Assembly (NCBI GenBank): GCA_051859045.1
Contig: JBHYGK010000058.1
Span: 42,991 to 106,990, forward strand
Direction of reading: 5' to 3'
Length of the DNA: 64,000 nt
From: JBHYGK01 sp051859045
GTDB lineage: Bacteria > Pseudomonadota > Gammaproteobacteria > Xanthomonadales > Xanthomonadaceae
Positions 1 through 10,677 of the stretch are shown here, piece after piece (the stretch's first letter is position 1; each line of letters begins with the position of its first letter). Below the pieces are notes generated by a model. The model was not told where the DNA came from, ran no database searches, and saw only the letters and a list, made by a program, of their open reading frames with translations. Position numbers and translations under genes: made by a program.

Positions 1-2
1 GC

Positions 3-1034
3 TCGGCGCGCGTGGCCGCGATCTGGGGCCCCAAGGTCGAGCACGTCTACTGCCCCTACGACCTGCCGTGGTCGGTGTCGGCCTTCCTCGACCACTACGC
101 GCCGGTGGTCGGGGTGATCATGGAGACCGAGCTGTGGCCGTCGCTGCTGAGCCAGGCCGATGACCACGGGGTGCCGCTGCTGGTGGTCAACGCGCGGCTG
201 TCGGCGCGCTCGCTCCGCGGCTACCGCCTGATCCGGCCGCTGGTGGGGCTGGCGCTGGACGCGGTCTGGCGGATCGCCGCGCAGAGCCACGCCGACGCCG
301 AGCGCTACGTGCGGCTGGGGGCCGATCCCGCGCGCGTGCTGTGGACGGGCAACCTCAAGTTCGACCAGCCGCTCGCGCCCGGCCTCGCCGAGCAGGGGCG
401 CGCGTGGCGCGCGGGCTGGGGCGCCGCGCGGCCGGTGTGGATCGCCGCCAGCACCCATCCCGACGAGGAGCCGCTGGTGCTGGCCGCCCACGCCGCGCTG
501 CGCCGGGCGCATCCCGATGCGCTGCTGCTGTGGGCGCCGCGCCACCCCGAGCGCTTCCGGGCGGTGGCGGAGGCGGCCGCCGAGGCCGGCTTCGCGCTGC
601 GCGAGCGCCGCGCGCACGGCCTGCCCGACGCGGACACCGCGGTGTTCGTCATCGACACCCTGGGCGAGCTGATGGGCTTCTTCGCCTGCGCCGACCTGGC
701 CTTCGTCGGCGGCAGCCTGCAGCCGATCGGCGGGCACAACGTGCTGGAGCCGGCCGCGCTCGGCGTGCCCGCCCTGGTGGGGCCGCACACCCACAACTTC
801 ATCGAGATCACCGACCAGCTCGAGGCGGTCGGGGCGCTGCTGCGGGTCGAGGACGGCCCGGCGCTGGCGCGCCAGCTCGCCGCGCTGCTGGACGATCCCG
901 CGCGCCGCGCGCGGATGGGCGTGGCCGGCCTGGCGCTGCTGGAAAAGGAAAAGGGTGCGCTCGCGCGCACCCTCGACCTGGTCACCACCGCCGTCGCGGC
1001 CGGGGCCGCGCGGGAGGCGGCGGCGACGCGCTGA
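3..1034 (+). CDS. waaA: 3-deoxy-D-manno-octulosonic acid (Kdo) transferase, 5' end outside window
   Basis: WaaA transfers Kdo from CMP-Kdo to lipid A precursor at the inner membrane, the first core step of LPS assembly. The reading frame is open from the first complete codon (base 3), so the true start lies upstream; about 343 residues are visible of the roughly 430 usual, meaning about 85-90 N-terminal residues are missing. Visible family features are the METELWP motif near the visible N-terminus, which belongs to the N-terminal glycosyltransferase domain, and a C-terminal GT-B nucleotide-binding part with GGSLQPIGGHNVLEP and GPHTHNF. The gene ends with TGA at 1032-1034 and converges on tolC, leaving only 24 bp between them. 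Identity is secure; the start is not in the window. Confidence 0.95.
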   Translation, partial: SARVAAIWGPKVEHVYCPYDLPWSVSAFLDHYAPVVGVIMETELWPSLLSQADDHGVPLLVVNARLSARSLRGYRLIRPLVGLALDAVWRIAAQSHADAERYVRLGADPARVLWTGNLKFDQPLAPGLAEQGRAWRAGWGAARPVWIAASTHPDEEPLVLAAHAALRRAHPDALLLWAPRHPERFRAVAEAAAEAGFALRERRAHGLPDADTAVFVIDTLGELMGFFACADLAFVGGSLQPIGGHNVLEPAALGVPALVGPHTHNFIEITDQLEAVGALLRVEDGPALARQLAALLDDPARRARMGVAGLALLEKEKGALARTLDLVTTAVAAGAAREAAATR

Positions 1035-1058
1035 GCGCGCCGCCCCGCCGTCCCCGGC

Positions 1059-2525
1059 TCACTCGGCGCGGGGCGCCGGCTCGAGCGCGCCGCGCGCGTT
1101 CGGGACCATCGGCTCGTCGCCCTCGGCCTGCTCCAGCAGGGCGTCGGCGTCGGTGCTCAGCAGCGCGTTGACCGCCTGCAGGTCCTCGAAGGTGACGCTG
1201 CCGCTGGCGGCCTTCAGGCGCAGGCCGTTGACCAGGAACACGTGGCGGGCGTTGGCGAATTCGCGCTGCGCGGCGAAGAGCTGCTGCTGCGAGAGCAGCA
1301 CGTCGACGATCGTGCGGGTGCCGACTTCCAGGCCGGCTTCGGTGGACTCGTAGGCGCTGCGGGCCGAGATCACGGCCTGGCGGCGGGCCTCGATCTCGGA
1401 GATGCCGGCCACCACCGAGCGGTGCGCGGTGCGGGTGGTGCGGGCGACCGAGCGGCGCTGCTGCTCGAAGCGCTCGGCGGCCGCATCGCGGCTGTAGATG
1501 GCCTGGCGCACGCCGGACTGGGTGGCGCCGCCGGCGAAGATCGGCACGGTCAGCGTCACGCCGACGCGGGTGTCGATGGAGCTGTTGTCGAAGTTGTTGA
1601 CGACGTTGGTGAGGCGATTGGTGGAGTCGCCCCAGCCGCCGGACTCGCCGTGGCTGATGCTGGCGCCCAGCGTCGGCAGGTGCGCGGCGCGGGCGGTGCG
1701 GATGTCGGCCTCGGCGGCCTCCGCGGCGAGCTTGGCGCTCAGCAGCGAGGGGTTGAGCTCGAGCGCGGAGTTCACCCACGCGTCCTGCTCGGCCGGGGTC
1801 GGCAGGGTGGGCTGGTAGTCGAGGCTCAGGCCGCGCAGGCCCTCGAGCGGCTCGCCGGTGATCTCGGTGAGGGCCTCGCGGGCGTCCTCGAGGGCGTTGG
1901 CCGACGCGATCGCGCGGGCGCGGGCGCTGTCGTAGCTGGCGCGGGCCTCGTAGACGTCGGTGATCGGCGCGAGGCCGACCTCGAGGCGGCGCTCGGCCTG
2001 GTCGAGCTGGCGGCGCACCGCGCGCTCCTCGGCGCGGGCCGAGGCCAGGGTCTCGATCGAGGTCAGCACGTTGAAGTAAGCCTCGGCGACGCGGACCACC
2101 AGCTGCTGCTCGGCGGCGGCGTAGTCGTAGTCGGCGGCGTTGGCGCGCAGCCGGCTGGACTGCAGGCGGGTGTAGTTGGCGTGGTCGTAGAGCGACTGCT
2201 GCAGGCTGATGGTCCAGCTGCGCGAGGACGACTCGCTCTCGCTGCTCGAGGGCGGCAGCGGGGTGCCGCCGAAGACCTGGCTGCCCTCGCTCTCGCCGTC
2301 GGAGCGGCCGTAGGTGCCCGAGCCGGACACGAAGGGCAGCAGCGCCGCGCGGGCCTGGTTCACGCCCTCGCCGGTGGCGTTGCGCTGGGCGTCGGAGCCG
2401 GCCAGCACGGGGTCGCCTTCGCGCGCGAGCTCGTAGGCGTTCACGAGGTCGGCCGCGGCGGCGGGGCCGGCGAGCGCGACGGAGGCCAGGATGGCCAGGC
2501 AAAGCGGGCGGAGGCGGAGGGACAT
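1059..2525 (-). CDS. tolC: TolC family outer membrane efflux channel
   Basis: Outer membrane channel that completes tripartite efflux pumps and type I secretion systems. The start is placed at 2525 because it gives a clean signal peptide (MSLRLRPLCLAILASVALAG then AAA cleavage region) and 488 residues, close to the 493 of E. coli TolC; the frame stays open further upstream without a signal peptide. Two outer membrane efflux protein repeats follow, with the usual alternating long helical and beta segments (for example NAYELAREGDPVLAG near the mature N-terminus and VGTRTIVDVLLSQQQL late in the second repeat). It lies 53 bp downstream of pcm on the same strand, an arrangement found in Xanthomonas relatives, so the two are probably cotranscribed. 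The RND pump at 4.1-8.5 kb is a possible partner. Confidence 0.95.
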   Translation of the reverse strand: MSLRLRPLCLAILASVALAGPAAAADLVNAYELAREGDPVLAGSDAQRNATGEGVNQARAALLPFVSGSGTYGRSDGESEGSQVFGGTPLPPSSSESESSSRSWTISLQQSLYDHANYTRLQSSRLRANAADYDYAAAEQQLVVRVAEAYFNVLTSIETLASARAEERAVRRQLDQAERRLEVGLAPITDVYEARASYDSARARAIASANALEDAREALTEITGEPLEGLRGLSLDYQPTLPTPAEQDAWVNSALELNPSLLSAKLAAEAAEADIRTARAAHLPTLGASISHGESGGWGDSTNRLTNVVNNFDNSSIDTRVGVTLTVPIFAGGATQSGVRQAIYSRDAAAERFEQQRRSVARTTRTAHRSVVAGISEIEARRQAVISARSAYESTEAGLEVGTRTIVDVLLSQQQLFAAQREFANARHVFLVNGLRLKAASGSVTFEDLQAVNALLSTDADALLEQAEGDEPMVPNARGALEPAPRAE

Positions 2526-2578
2526 GGGACGATCCTGTGGGGGAGGGGTCGGGCGGTGCGTGGGGGCGGTGCGGTGGA

Positions 2579-3232
2579 TCAGAGCGAGAAGCGCGCCACC
2601 GGGGCCGCGCCGCGCAGGTAGGCGACGTCGGTCTCGAACAGGCTCTCGCGCACCAGCGCCTCGCCGCGGCGGGTCAGGCACACGGCCTCCTGCGCGGGCG
2701 AGTCGCCGAGGATCACGAACAGCCGGCCGCCCTCGCGCAGCCAGCCGCCGAAGGCCTCCGGCAGCGTGGCGCAGGCGCCGGTGACGGCGATCGCGTCGAA
2801 CTGGCGGCCGGGCTGCCAGGCGAACGCGTCGGCCTGCTCGAGGCGGACGTTGCCGATGCCGGCGCGCGCGAGCTGGGCGCCGGCGCGCTCGAGGAAGTCG
2901 GGGTGCACGTCGATGCTGGTGACCGCGCGGGCCAGGCGGGCCAGGCAGGCGGTGATGAAGCCGCTGCCGGTGCCGACCTCGAGCACGTCGTCTTCCGGCT
3001 TGAGGTCGAGCGCCTGCAGCAGGCGGCCCTCGAGCACCGGCTTGAACATGTGCTCGCCATGCTCCAGCGGCAGCGCCAGGTCGGCGAAGGCGAGCTTGCG
3101 GTGGCGCGCCGGGACGTAGTCCTCGCGGGCGATCGCGCTCAGCGCGTCGAGCACGCGCGGGTCCAGCACCTCCCAGGGGCGGACCTGCTGCTCGACCATG
3201 GCGTGGCGTGCCTGTTCGAAGTCGATGGGCAT
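2579..3232 (-). CDS. pcm: Protein-L-isoaspartate O-methyltransferase family protein
   Basis: SAM-dependent methyltransferase of the Pcm family, which repairs isoaspartyl residues in aged proteins. The 217-residue frame starts at 3232 with an AAGGA ribosome-binding site just upstream; a longer open frame upstream to 3340 is not supported. SAM-binding motif I is VLEVGTGSGFITACLARL, followed by the acidic loop at VTSIDVHPDFLERA. Homologues directly upstream of tolC in Xanthomonadaceae are annotated as Pcm, but this lineage diverges from E. coli Pcm, so the substrate may differ. A TACACT -10-like hexamer is present on this strand at 3270-3265, about 33 bases before the start, without a convincing -35. 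Confidence 0.85.
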   Translation of the reverse strand: MPIDFEQARHAMVEQQVRPWEVLDPRVLDALSAIAREDYVPARHRKLAFADLALPLEHGEHMFKPVLEGRLLQALDLKPEDDVLEVGTGSGFITACLARLARAVTSIDVHPDFLERAGAQLARAGIGNVRLEQADAFAWQPGRQFDAIAVTGACATLPEAFGGWLREGGRLFVILGDSPAQEAVCLTRRGEALVRESLFETDVAYLRGAAPVARFSL

Positions 3233-3355
3233 CGGGCTAAATCCTTGAAACGACAGGGCTGGAAAGTGTACGGCGGGCCCCGTCCACGCGGAAGCGGAGC
3301 ATTCCCGTCGGGACGGGCCGGGCCGAGTGCTGGAAGTCACCGGGCCGGATGGCCA

Positions 3356-4030
3356 TCAGGCCTCCCCGCGGCGGCCGTAGGCGCGCAGGAACAGCTCGAC
3401 GGTGGCCTGCAGGTGGGCCTCGACCTGGTCCGGCTCCAGCGGCTCGGTGCAGCCGCACAGCATCCGGGCGTGCAGCTCGCCCTTGAGCAGGCAGAAGAAC
3501 TGCGAGGCGGCGCGCTCGACGTCGGGCACCTCGAGGTCGCCGGCGGCGATGTGGCCGTGCAGGAAGCGGGCGAACACCTCGTGGGTGCGCTGCGGGCCGA
3601 TCTCCCAGAACAGCGCCGGCAGCCGGGAGTCCGCCGGCAGCGACTGGCTGGCCATCAGCCGGTGCACCACCAGGGCGTCCTCGCTGGTGACCATGGCGAA
3701 GAAGGCGCGGGCGATGTCGGTGAGCTGGCGGCGCACGCCGCCGCGCAGGTCGGGCATGAACAGCGAGGGCGGCAGCACCGCCTCGACCTTGGCCCGGATC
3801 GCCTCCGCGAACAGCGTCTCCTTGTCGGAGAAGTGGCTGTAGACGGTGAGCTTGGACACGCCGGCCTCGGCCGCGATGGCGTCCATGCTCACGCCCTCGT
3901 AGCCCAGGCGCGGGAACATCGCCTTCGCGGCCTCGAGGATCGCGGCGCGCTTGCCGGGGTCCTTGGGGCGGCCGGCGCCGCGCGGGGCGGCGGGGGTCGG
4001 GGCGGTGGCGCGGGAGGCGGAAGCGGTCAT
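3356..4030 (-). CDS. TetR/AcrR family transcriptional repressor
   Basis: A 224-residue TetR-type regulator. The N-terminal helix-turn-helix covers about residues 27-73 (AILEAAKAMFPRLGYEGVSM, then AIAAEAGVSKLTVYSHFSDK), typical of the family; the rest is a ligand-binding helical domain that is not conserved enough to predict the ligand. It is transcribed divergently from the RND adaptor-permease pair and separated from it by 78 bp, the classic layout for a local efflux repressor that also controls itself. The preceding Ala/Pro/Arg-rich 20 residues are probably disordered. Function as the repressor of the neighbouring pump is inferred from position. Confidence 0.9.
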   Translation of the reverse strand: MTASASRATAPTPAAPRGAGRPKDPGKRAAILEAAKAMFPRLGYEGVSMDAIAAEAGVSKLTVYSHFSDKETLFAEAIRAKVEAVLPPSLFMPDLRGGVRRQLTDIARAFFAMVTSEDALVVHRLMASQSLPADSRLPALFWEIGPQRTHEVFARFLHGHIAAGDLEVPDVERAASQFFCLLKGELHARMLCGCTEPLEPDQVEAHLQATVELFLRAYGRRGEA

Positions 4031-4108
4031 AGGGCGGCAATACTAGACTAGCGAGTGTTGAAATTATACCGTGCGCCACCGGATGCTGCCTCCCCCTGCG
4101 AGATCCCG
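4031..4108. promoter_or_regulatory. Divergent promoter/operator between tetR and RND pump
   Basis: This 78-bp gap is AT-rich compared with its surroundings. It holds a perfect TATAAT on the minus strand (4068-4063), correctly placed as the -10 box for the tetR gene, and an interrupted repeat CTAG-A-CTAG at 4043-4051 just downstream of the predicted start of that transcript. The repeat is a plausible binding site for the TetR protein, which would block both directions. The -35 elements are not obvious. Operator identity is inferred. Confidence 0.55.
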
Positions 4109-5308
4109 ATGACCTCCTCCCGCTCCCGCCGCGTGCCCGCCGTCGCCCCGCGCCCCGCCCTCGCGCCCGTCCGCGGCCCCGTCCGCTGGATCGCGGCGGC
4201 CGGCCTGTTGGCGGCCCTCGCGGCCTGCGGGCCGGCCCCGGCCCCGGTCGAGGTGGCGCGCCCGGTGCTGGTGGTGCAGGTGGCCCCGGACGCGGCCGGC
4301 GGGGCCTCGGCCTATCCGGGCGAGGTCCGCGCGCGGCACGAGCCGGCGCTGGCGTTCCGGATCCCGGGCAAGCTGGCGTCGCGCGAGGTGGACGTGGGGG
4401 CGCGCGTCGAGGCCGGCCAGGTGCTGGCCCGGCTCGATCCCGCCGACACCGGCCTGCAGCGCGACGCCGCGGCCGCCGAGCTGGTGGCCGCCGAGGCCGA
4501 CCTGGCCCGCGCCCGCGCCGACTTCGAGCGCTTCCGCGACCTGGTCGAGCGCCAGGTCGTCTCGCGCTCGCAGTTCGAGGGCCAGCAGGCCGCGTTCCGC
4601 GCGGCCGAGGCGCGGGTGCTGCAGGCCCGGGCCCAGGCCGAGGTGGCCCGCAACCAGGCCGGCTACGCCGAGCTGCGCGCGCCGGCCGCCGGCGTGATCG
4701 CCCAGCGCCTGGTCGAGGCCGGCCAGGTGGTGGCCGCGGGCCAGACCGCGTTCGTGCTCGCCGAGGACGGCGAGCGCGAGGTCGTGATCGCGCTGCCCGA
4801 GACCCAGGCGCGGGCCTTCGCCCCGGGCCGCGAGGTGCTCGTGGAGCTCTGGGCCACGCCCGGCCGCCACCTGCGCGGCGTGGTCCGCGAGGTCGCGCCG
4901 GCCGCCGATGCGGCCAGCCGCACCTTCGCCGCCCGGGTCACGATCGACGCGCCCGGCGTGGCCGTCGACGTCGGCCAGAGCGCGCGGGTGCTGGTGGTCG
5001 GCGAGCACGCCGGCGACCTCGCGCTGCCGCTGTCGGCCCTGCAGGGCGAGGGCGGCGAGGCCTCGGTGTGGCTGGTGCAGGCCGACGCCGCGGGCGTGGC
5101 CCGCGTGGTCCGCCGCGCGGTGCGCACCGGCGCCTACGGGCAGGCGCACGTGCCGGTGCTCGACGGCGTGCGCGCCGGCGACTGGGTGGTCGCCGCCGGC
5201 GGCCACCTGCTGCGCGAGGGCCAGGCCGTGCGCCCGGTGGATCGCGACGACCGCCCGGTGCCGCTGCACGCGGCCGCCGACGCCCCCGCCGCCGCGCCGA
5301 CCCCCTGA
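4109..5308 (+). CDS. RND efflux periplasmic adaptor subunit (lipoprotein)
   Basis: Membrane fusion protein of an RND efflux system, bridging the inner membrane permease and a TolC-type channel. Starting at 4109 gives 399 residues with a lipoprotein signal: hydrophobic AAGLLAALAAC ending in a lipobox LAAC with Cys40 as the acylated residue. A barrel-sandwich half (AFRIPGKLASREVDVGARVEAGQ) is followed by a coiled-coil hairpin at about residues 100-180 and the second half LRAPAAGVIAQRLVEAGQVV, then a beta-barrel domain. The permease gene begins 11 bp downstream. Drug range cannot be predicted from sequence. An upstream in-frame ATG at 4055 would prefix 18 residues and spoil the signal peptide. 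Confidence 0.93.
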   Translation: MTSSRSRRVPAVAPRPALAPVRGPVRWIAAAGLLAALAACGPAPAPVEVARPVLVVQVAPDAAGGASAYPGEVRARHEPALAFRIPGKLASREVDVGARVEAGQVLARLDPADTGLQRDAAAAELVAAEADLARARADFERFRDLVERQVVSRSQFEGQQAAFRAAEARVLQARAQAEVARNQAGYAELRAPAAGVIAQRLVEAGQVVAAGQTAFVLAEDGEREVVIALPETQARAFAPGREVLVELWATPGRHLRGVVREVAPAADAASRTFAARVTIDAPGVAVDVGQSARVLVVGEHAGDLALPLSALQGEGGEASVWLVQADAAGVARVVRRAVRTGAYGQAHVPVLDGVRAGDWVVAAGGHLLREGQAVRPVDRDDRPVPLHAAADAPAAAPTP

Positions 5309-5319
5309 GGCCCGACGCC

Positions 5320-8300
5320 ATGGGCAGCCGCTTCAACCTCTCCGAATGGGCGCTGGCGAACCGCCCGCTGGTGCTCTACGCCATCCTCGTGTTCGCGGTG
5401 ATCGGGGCCTGGAGCTACGCCCGCCTCGGCCAGTCCGAGGACCCGCCGTTCACGTTCAAGGCGATGGTGATTCGCACCGACTGGCCCGGCGCCACCGCCG
5501 ACGAGGTCGCGCGCCAGGTCACCGAGCGCATCGAGCGCAGCCTGCTCGACACCGGGCAGTACGAGTTCATCCGCGCGTGGTCGCGGCCCGGGCAGTCGCA
5601 GGTGATCTTCGTCGCCCGCGACTCGCTGCACTCCGACCAGATCCCCGACGTGTTCTACCAGGTGCGCAAGAAGGTCGGCGACCTGCGCCCGAGGCTGCCG
5701 GCCGGCGTGGTCGGGCCGTTCTTCAACGACGAGTTCGGCGACACCTTCGGCAACCTCTACGCGCTCTCGGGCGAGGACTTCGACTACCGCACCCTCGAGC
5801 GCTACGCCGAGCGCCTCGAGCTGGCGCTGCTGCGGGTGCCGGACGTGGCCAAGGTCGAGCTGATCGGCCGCCAGGACGAGAAGATCTTCATCGAGCTCGA
5901 CAACACCCGCGCCGCCACCCTCGGCGTGCCGCTGCACGCCGTGCAGCAGGCGCTCGACGAGCAGAACGCGGTGGTGCCCACCGGCTTCTTCGAGACCCCG
6001 AGCGACCGCGTGCAGCTGCGCGTGGACGGGCGCTTCGAGACCGTCGAGCAGATCCGCGCCTTCCCGATCCGGGTCGGCGAGCGCACCTTCCGGCTCGAGG
6101 ACGTGGCCACGGTGCGGCGCGGCTTCGCCGACCCGCCGGCGCCGCGGATGCGCTTCATGGCCGACGACGCGATCGGCCTGGCGGTGGCGATGAAGCCCGG
6201 CGGCGACATCCTGCGCCTGGGCGAGGCGCTGGAGGCCGAGTTCGCGCGCCTGCAGCAGACCCTGCCGGCCGGCATGGAGCTGCGCAAGGTCTCCGACCAG
6301 CCCGCCGCGGTACGCGACTCGGTGGCCGAGTTCGTCAAGGCGTTGGCCGAGGCGGTGCTGATCGTGCTGCTGGTGAGCTTCTTCTCGCTGGGCGCGCGCA
6401 CCGGCCTGGTGGTGGCGCTGTCGATCCCGCTGGTGCTGGCGATGACCTTCGCGGCGATGCACTACTTCGGCATCGGCCTGCACAAGATCTCGCTGGGCGC
6501 GCTCGTGGTGGCGCTGGGCCTGCTGGTGGACGACGCGATCATCGCGGTGGAGATGATGGCGGTGAAGATGGAGCAGGGCTTCGACCGCATCCGCGCGGCC
6601 AGCTTCGCCTACACCTCCACCGCCTTCCCGATGCTCACCGGCACCCTGGTGACCGCGGCGGGCTTCCTGCCGATCGCCACCGCGCAGTCGGGCACCGGCG
6701 AATACACCCGCTCGCTGTTCCAGGTGGTGACGATCGCGCTGGTGATCAGCTGGTTCGCGGCGGTGATCTTCATCCCCTACCTCGGCTACCAGCTGCTGCC
6801 CGAGCGCGACGCCGACGGCCGCGAGAAGGCGCCCGAGGGCCGGGTGGGGCGGGCGTTCGTGCGCTTCCAGCATGCCTTCGCGGCCGGCCTGGCGCGGATC
6901 CCGCGGGTCGGCGCCGCGGCGTCGGCGCACGTGCTCGGCGGCGGCCACGCGCACCCGGCCGGGCACCAGCACGACCCCTGGGACACGCCCTTCTACGCCC
7001 GGCTGCGGCGCGCGGTGGCGCTGTGCGTCGACCACCGCTGGCTGGTGATCGGGCTCACGCTGGCGCTGTTCGTGGGCTCGATCGCGCTGTTCCGCTTCGT
7101 GCCCCAGCAGTTCTTCCCGGCCTCCACGCGCCTGGAGCTGATGGTCGACATCGAGCTGCAGGAGGGCGCCTCGCTGCGCGCCACCGACGCCCAGGCCGCC
7201 CGCCTCGAGGCGATGCTGGCCGGCCGCGAGGGCGTGGAGAGCTTCGTGGCCTACGTCGGCACCGGCTCGCCGCGCTTCTACCTGCCGCTCGACCAGCAGC
7301 TGCCCAGCCCCAACTTCAGCCAGTTCGTGCTGCGCACCGCCGACATCGAGTCGCGCGAGGCCGTGCGCCAGTGGCTGATCGACGAGGTGGCGCCGCGCTT
7401 CCCGGCCGCGCAGGTGCGCGTGACCCGGCTCGAGAACGGCCCGCCGGTGGGCTACCCGATCCAGTACCGGGTCAGCGGCGAGCACATCGACGAGGTGCGC
7501 CGGATCGCCCGCGAGGTGGCCGACGCGGTGCGCGCCAACCCGCATACGGCCAACGTCAACCTCGACTGGGACGAGCCGAGCAAGGTGGTACGCCTGTCGC
7601 TCGACCAGGACCGCGCCCGCGCGCTGGGCGTGAGCTCGGCGGCGCTCGCGCGCTTCCTGCAGGGCTCGCTGTCGGGCACCAGCGTCAGCACCTACCGCGA
7701 GGGCAACGCGCTGATCGAGATCCTGCTGCGCGGCCCGGGCGAGGAGCGCGACAACCTCGCCGGCCTGGCCAGCCTGGCGGTGCCCACCGCCAGCGGCGGC
7801 AGCGTGCGCCTCGACCAGGTGGCCACGCTGGAGTACGGCTTCGAGGACGGCGTGCTCTGGCATCGCAACCGCCTGCCCACCGTCACCGTGCGCGCCGACC
7901 TCTACGGCCGCGAGCTGCCCGCCACCGTGGTGTCGCAGCTGGCGCCGGTGCTGGCGCCGATCCACGCCGCGCTGCCGCCGGGCTACCTGCTGCAGACCGG
8001 CGGCACCGTCGAGGACTCGGGCAAGGGCATGGCCTCGGTGGCCGCCGGCGTGCCGCTGTTCGTGCTGGTGGTCACCACCCTGCTGATGCTGCAGCTGCGC
8101 TCGCTGCCGCGCGTGGCGATGGTGTGGCTCACCGCGCCGCTGGGCCTGGTGGGCACGGTGCTGTTCCTGCTGGTGTTCCAGGTGCCGTTCGGCTTCGTGG
8201 CGATGCTGGGCACGATCGCGCTCTCGGGCATGATCATGCGCAACTCGCTGATCCTGGTCGACCAGATCGAGCAGGACATCGCCGATGGCCACGCGCCCTG

Positions 8301-8520
8301 GGACGCGGTGATCGAGGCCACCGTGCGGCGCTTCCGCCCGATCGTGCTGACCGCGCTGGCCGCGATCCTGGCCATGATCCCGCTGGCGCGCAGCGTGTTC
8401 TTCGGCCCGATGGCGGTGGCGATCATGGGCGGGCTCACGGTGGCCACCGGCCTGACCGTGCTGTTCCTGCCGGCGCTGTACGCGGCCTGGTTCCGGGTGC
8501 GGCGCCCGGCCGCGGCCTGA
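5320..8520 (+). CDS. RND efflux transporter permease subunit
   Basis: A 1066-residue proton-driven inner membrane exporter of the HAE/AcrB superfamily. The chosen start (MGSRFNLSEWALANRPLVLY) leads straight into TM1. Family features include the large periplasmic loops after TM1 and TM7 and the TM4 proton-relay pair Asp404-Asp405 in GLLVDDAIIAVEM. Sequence style (ALANRPLVLY, SEDPPFTFK) suits the less studied RND clade paired with lipoprotein adaptors rather than AcrB itself. Unusually, the cytoplasmic loop between TM6 and TM7 carries a histidine-rich insert, with His537, 543, 545, 549 and 551 within HVLGGGHAHPAGHQHD. It forms an operon with the adaptor and probably works with a TolC protein. 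Confidence 0.93.
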   Translation: MGSRFNLSEWALANRPLVLYAILVFAVIGAWSYARLGQSEDPPFTFKAMVIRTDWPGATADEVARQVTERIERSLLDTGQYEFIRAWSRPGQSQVIFVARDSLHSDQIPDVFYQVRKKVGDLRPRLPAGVVGPFFNDEFGDTFGNLYALSGEDFDYRTLERYAERLELALLRVPDVAKVELIGRQDEKIFIELDNTRAATLGVPLHAVQQALDEQNAVVPTGFFETPSDRVQLRVDGRFETVEQIRAFPIRVGERTFRLEDVATVRRGFADPPAPRMRFMADDAIGLAVAMKPGGDILRLGEALEAEFARLQQTLPAGMELRKVSDQPAAVRDSVAEFVKALAEAVLIVLLVSFFSLGARTGLVVALSIPLVLAMTFAAMHYFGIGLHKISLGALVVALGLLVDDAIIAVEMMAVKMEQGFDRIRAASFAYTSTAFPMLTGTLVTAAGFLPIATAQSGTGEYTRSLFQVVTIALVISWFAAVIFIPYLGYQLLPERDADGREKAPEGRVGRAFVRFQHAFAAGLARIPRVGAAASAHVLGGGHAHPAGHQHDPWDTPFYARLRRAVALCVDHRWLVIGLTLALFVGSIALFRFVPQQFFPASTRLELMVDIELQEGASLRATDAQAARLEAMLAGREGVESFVAYVGTGSPRFYLPLDQQLPSPNFSQFVLRTADIESREAVRQWLIDEVAPRFPAAQVRVTRLENGPPVGYPIQYRVSGEHIDEVRRIAREVADAVRANPHTANVNLDWDEPSKVVRLSLDQDRARALGVSSAALARFLQGSLSGTSVSTYREGNALIEILLRGPGEERDNLAGLASLAVPTASGGSVRLDQVATLEYGFEDGVLWHRNRLPTVTVRADLYGRELPATVVSQLAPVLAPIHAALPPGYLLQTGGTVEDSGKGMASVAAGVPLFVLVVTTLLMLQLRSLPRVAMVWLTAPLGLVGTVLFLLVFQVPFGFVAMLGTIALSGMIMRNSLILVDQIEQDIADGHAPWDAVIEATVRRFRPIVLTALAAILAMIPLARSVFFGPMAVAIMGGLTVATGLTVLFLPALYAAWFRVRRPAAA

Positions 8521-8591
8521 GCGCCGCCCGCCCCGCGCCGGTCGGCCCGCGCTGGCCGCCGGCGCCCGCGCGTGCTTGAATGCGCGCCTTG

Positions 8592-8669
8592 AAGCGGGGG
8601 TGCCTGGCGATGCCGGGCTGAGAGAGTCCCTTCGAACCTGATCTGGTTAAGGCCAGCGTAGGGAGCTTC
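8592..8669 (+). ncRNA. TPP riboswitch (THI element)
   Basis: A thiamine pyrophosphate aptamer in the thiC leader. Conserved parts are recognisable in order: GGGGTGC, the GGCTGAGAGAG of the thi box, CCCTTCGAACCTGATCTGG, and GGTTAAGGCCAGCGTAGGGA. TPP binding is expected to switch off thiC expression, either by hiding the ribosome-binding site or by termination. About 90 bases separate the aptamer from the thiC start; no clear U-rich terminator was seen there, so translational control is the likelier mechanism, as is usual in Gram-negative bacteria. Confidence 0.95.
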
Positions 8670-8758
8670 GCGGCACGCGACGGCGTCGTCCCCCCGGGGC
8701 GCCGCGTCGCGCGCCCCGGCGCCGTCGCTTCGTCATGCCACGCCACAGGACGACGACG

Positions 8759-10642
<1,884 letters not shown>

Positions 10643-10652
10643 CGCGGGCGGC

Positions 10653-10673
10653 GGGGCGGGCGAGGCCCGCCCC
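10653..10673. terminator. GC-rich hairpin between convergent thiC and HDOD genes
   Basis: Perfect 9-bp stem GGGGCGGGC with GCCCGCCCC around a GAG loop, in the 35-bp gap between two converging genes. It can act in both directions but lacks a clear T-run, so it may need Rho or simply block read-through. Confidence 0.6.
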
Positions 10674-10677
10674 CCGC

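Noticed and set aside
3304..3317. CCCGTC-GG-GACGGG hairpin between pcm and tetR as a terminator
   Set aside because: A 2-base loop and 6-bp stem without a T-run is too weak to call.
4908..8579. A 1223-codon rightward frame overlapping the RND permease
   Set aside because: It is a shadow frame; the permease in the other frame has membrane segments and family motifs, this one only Arg/Ala/Pro composition.
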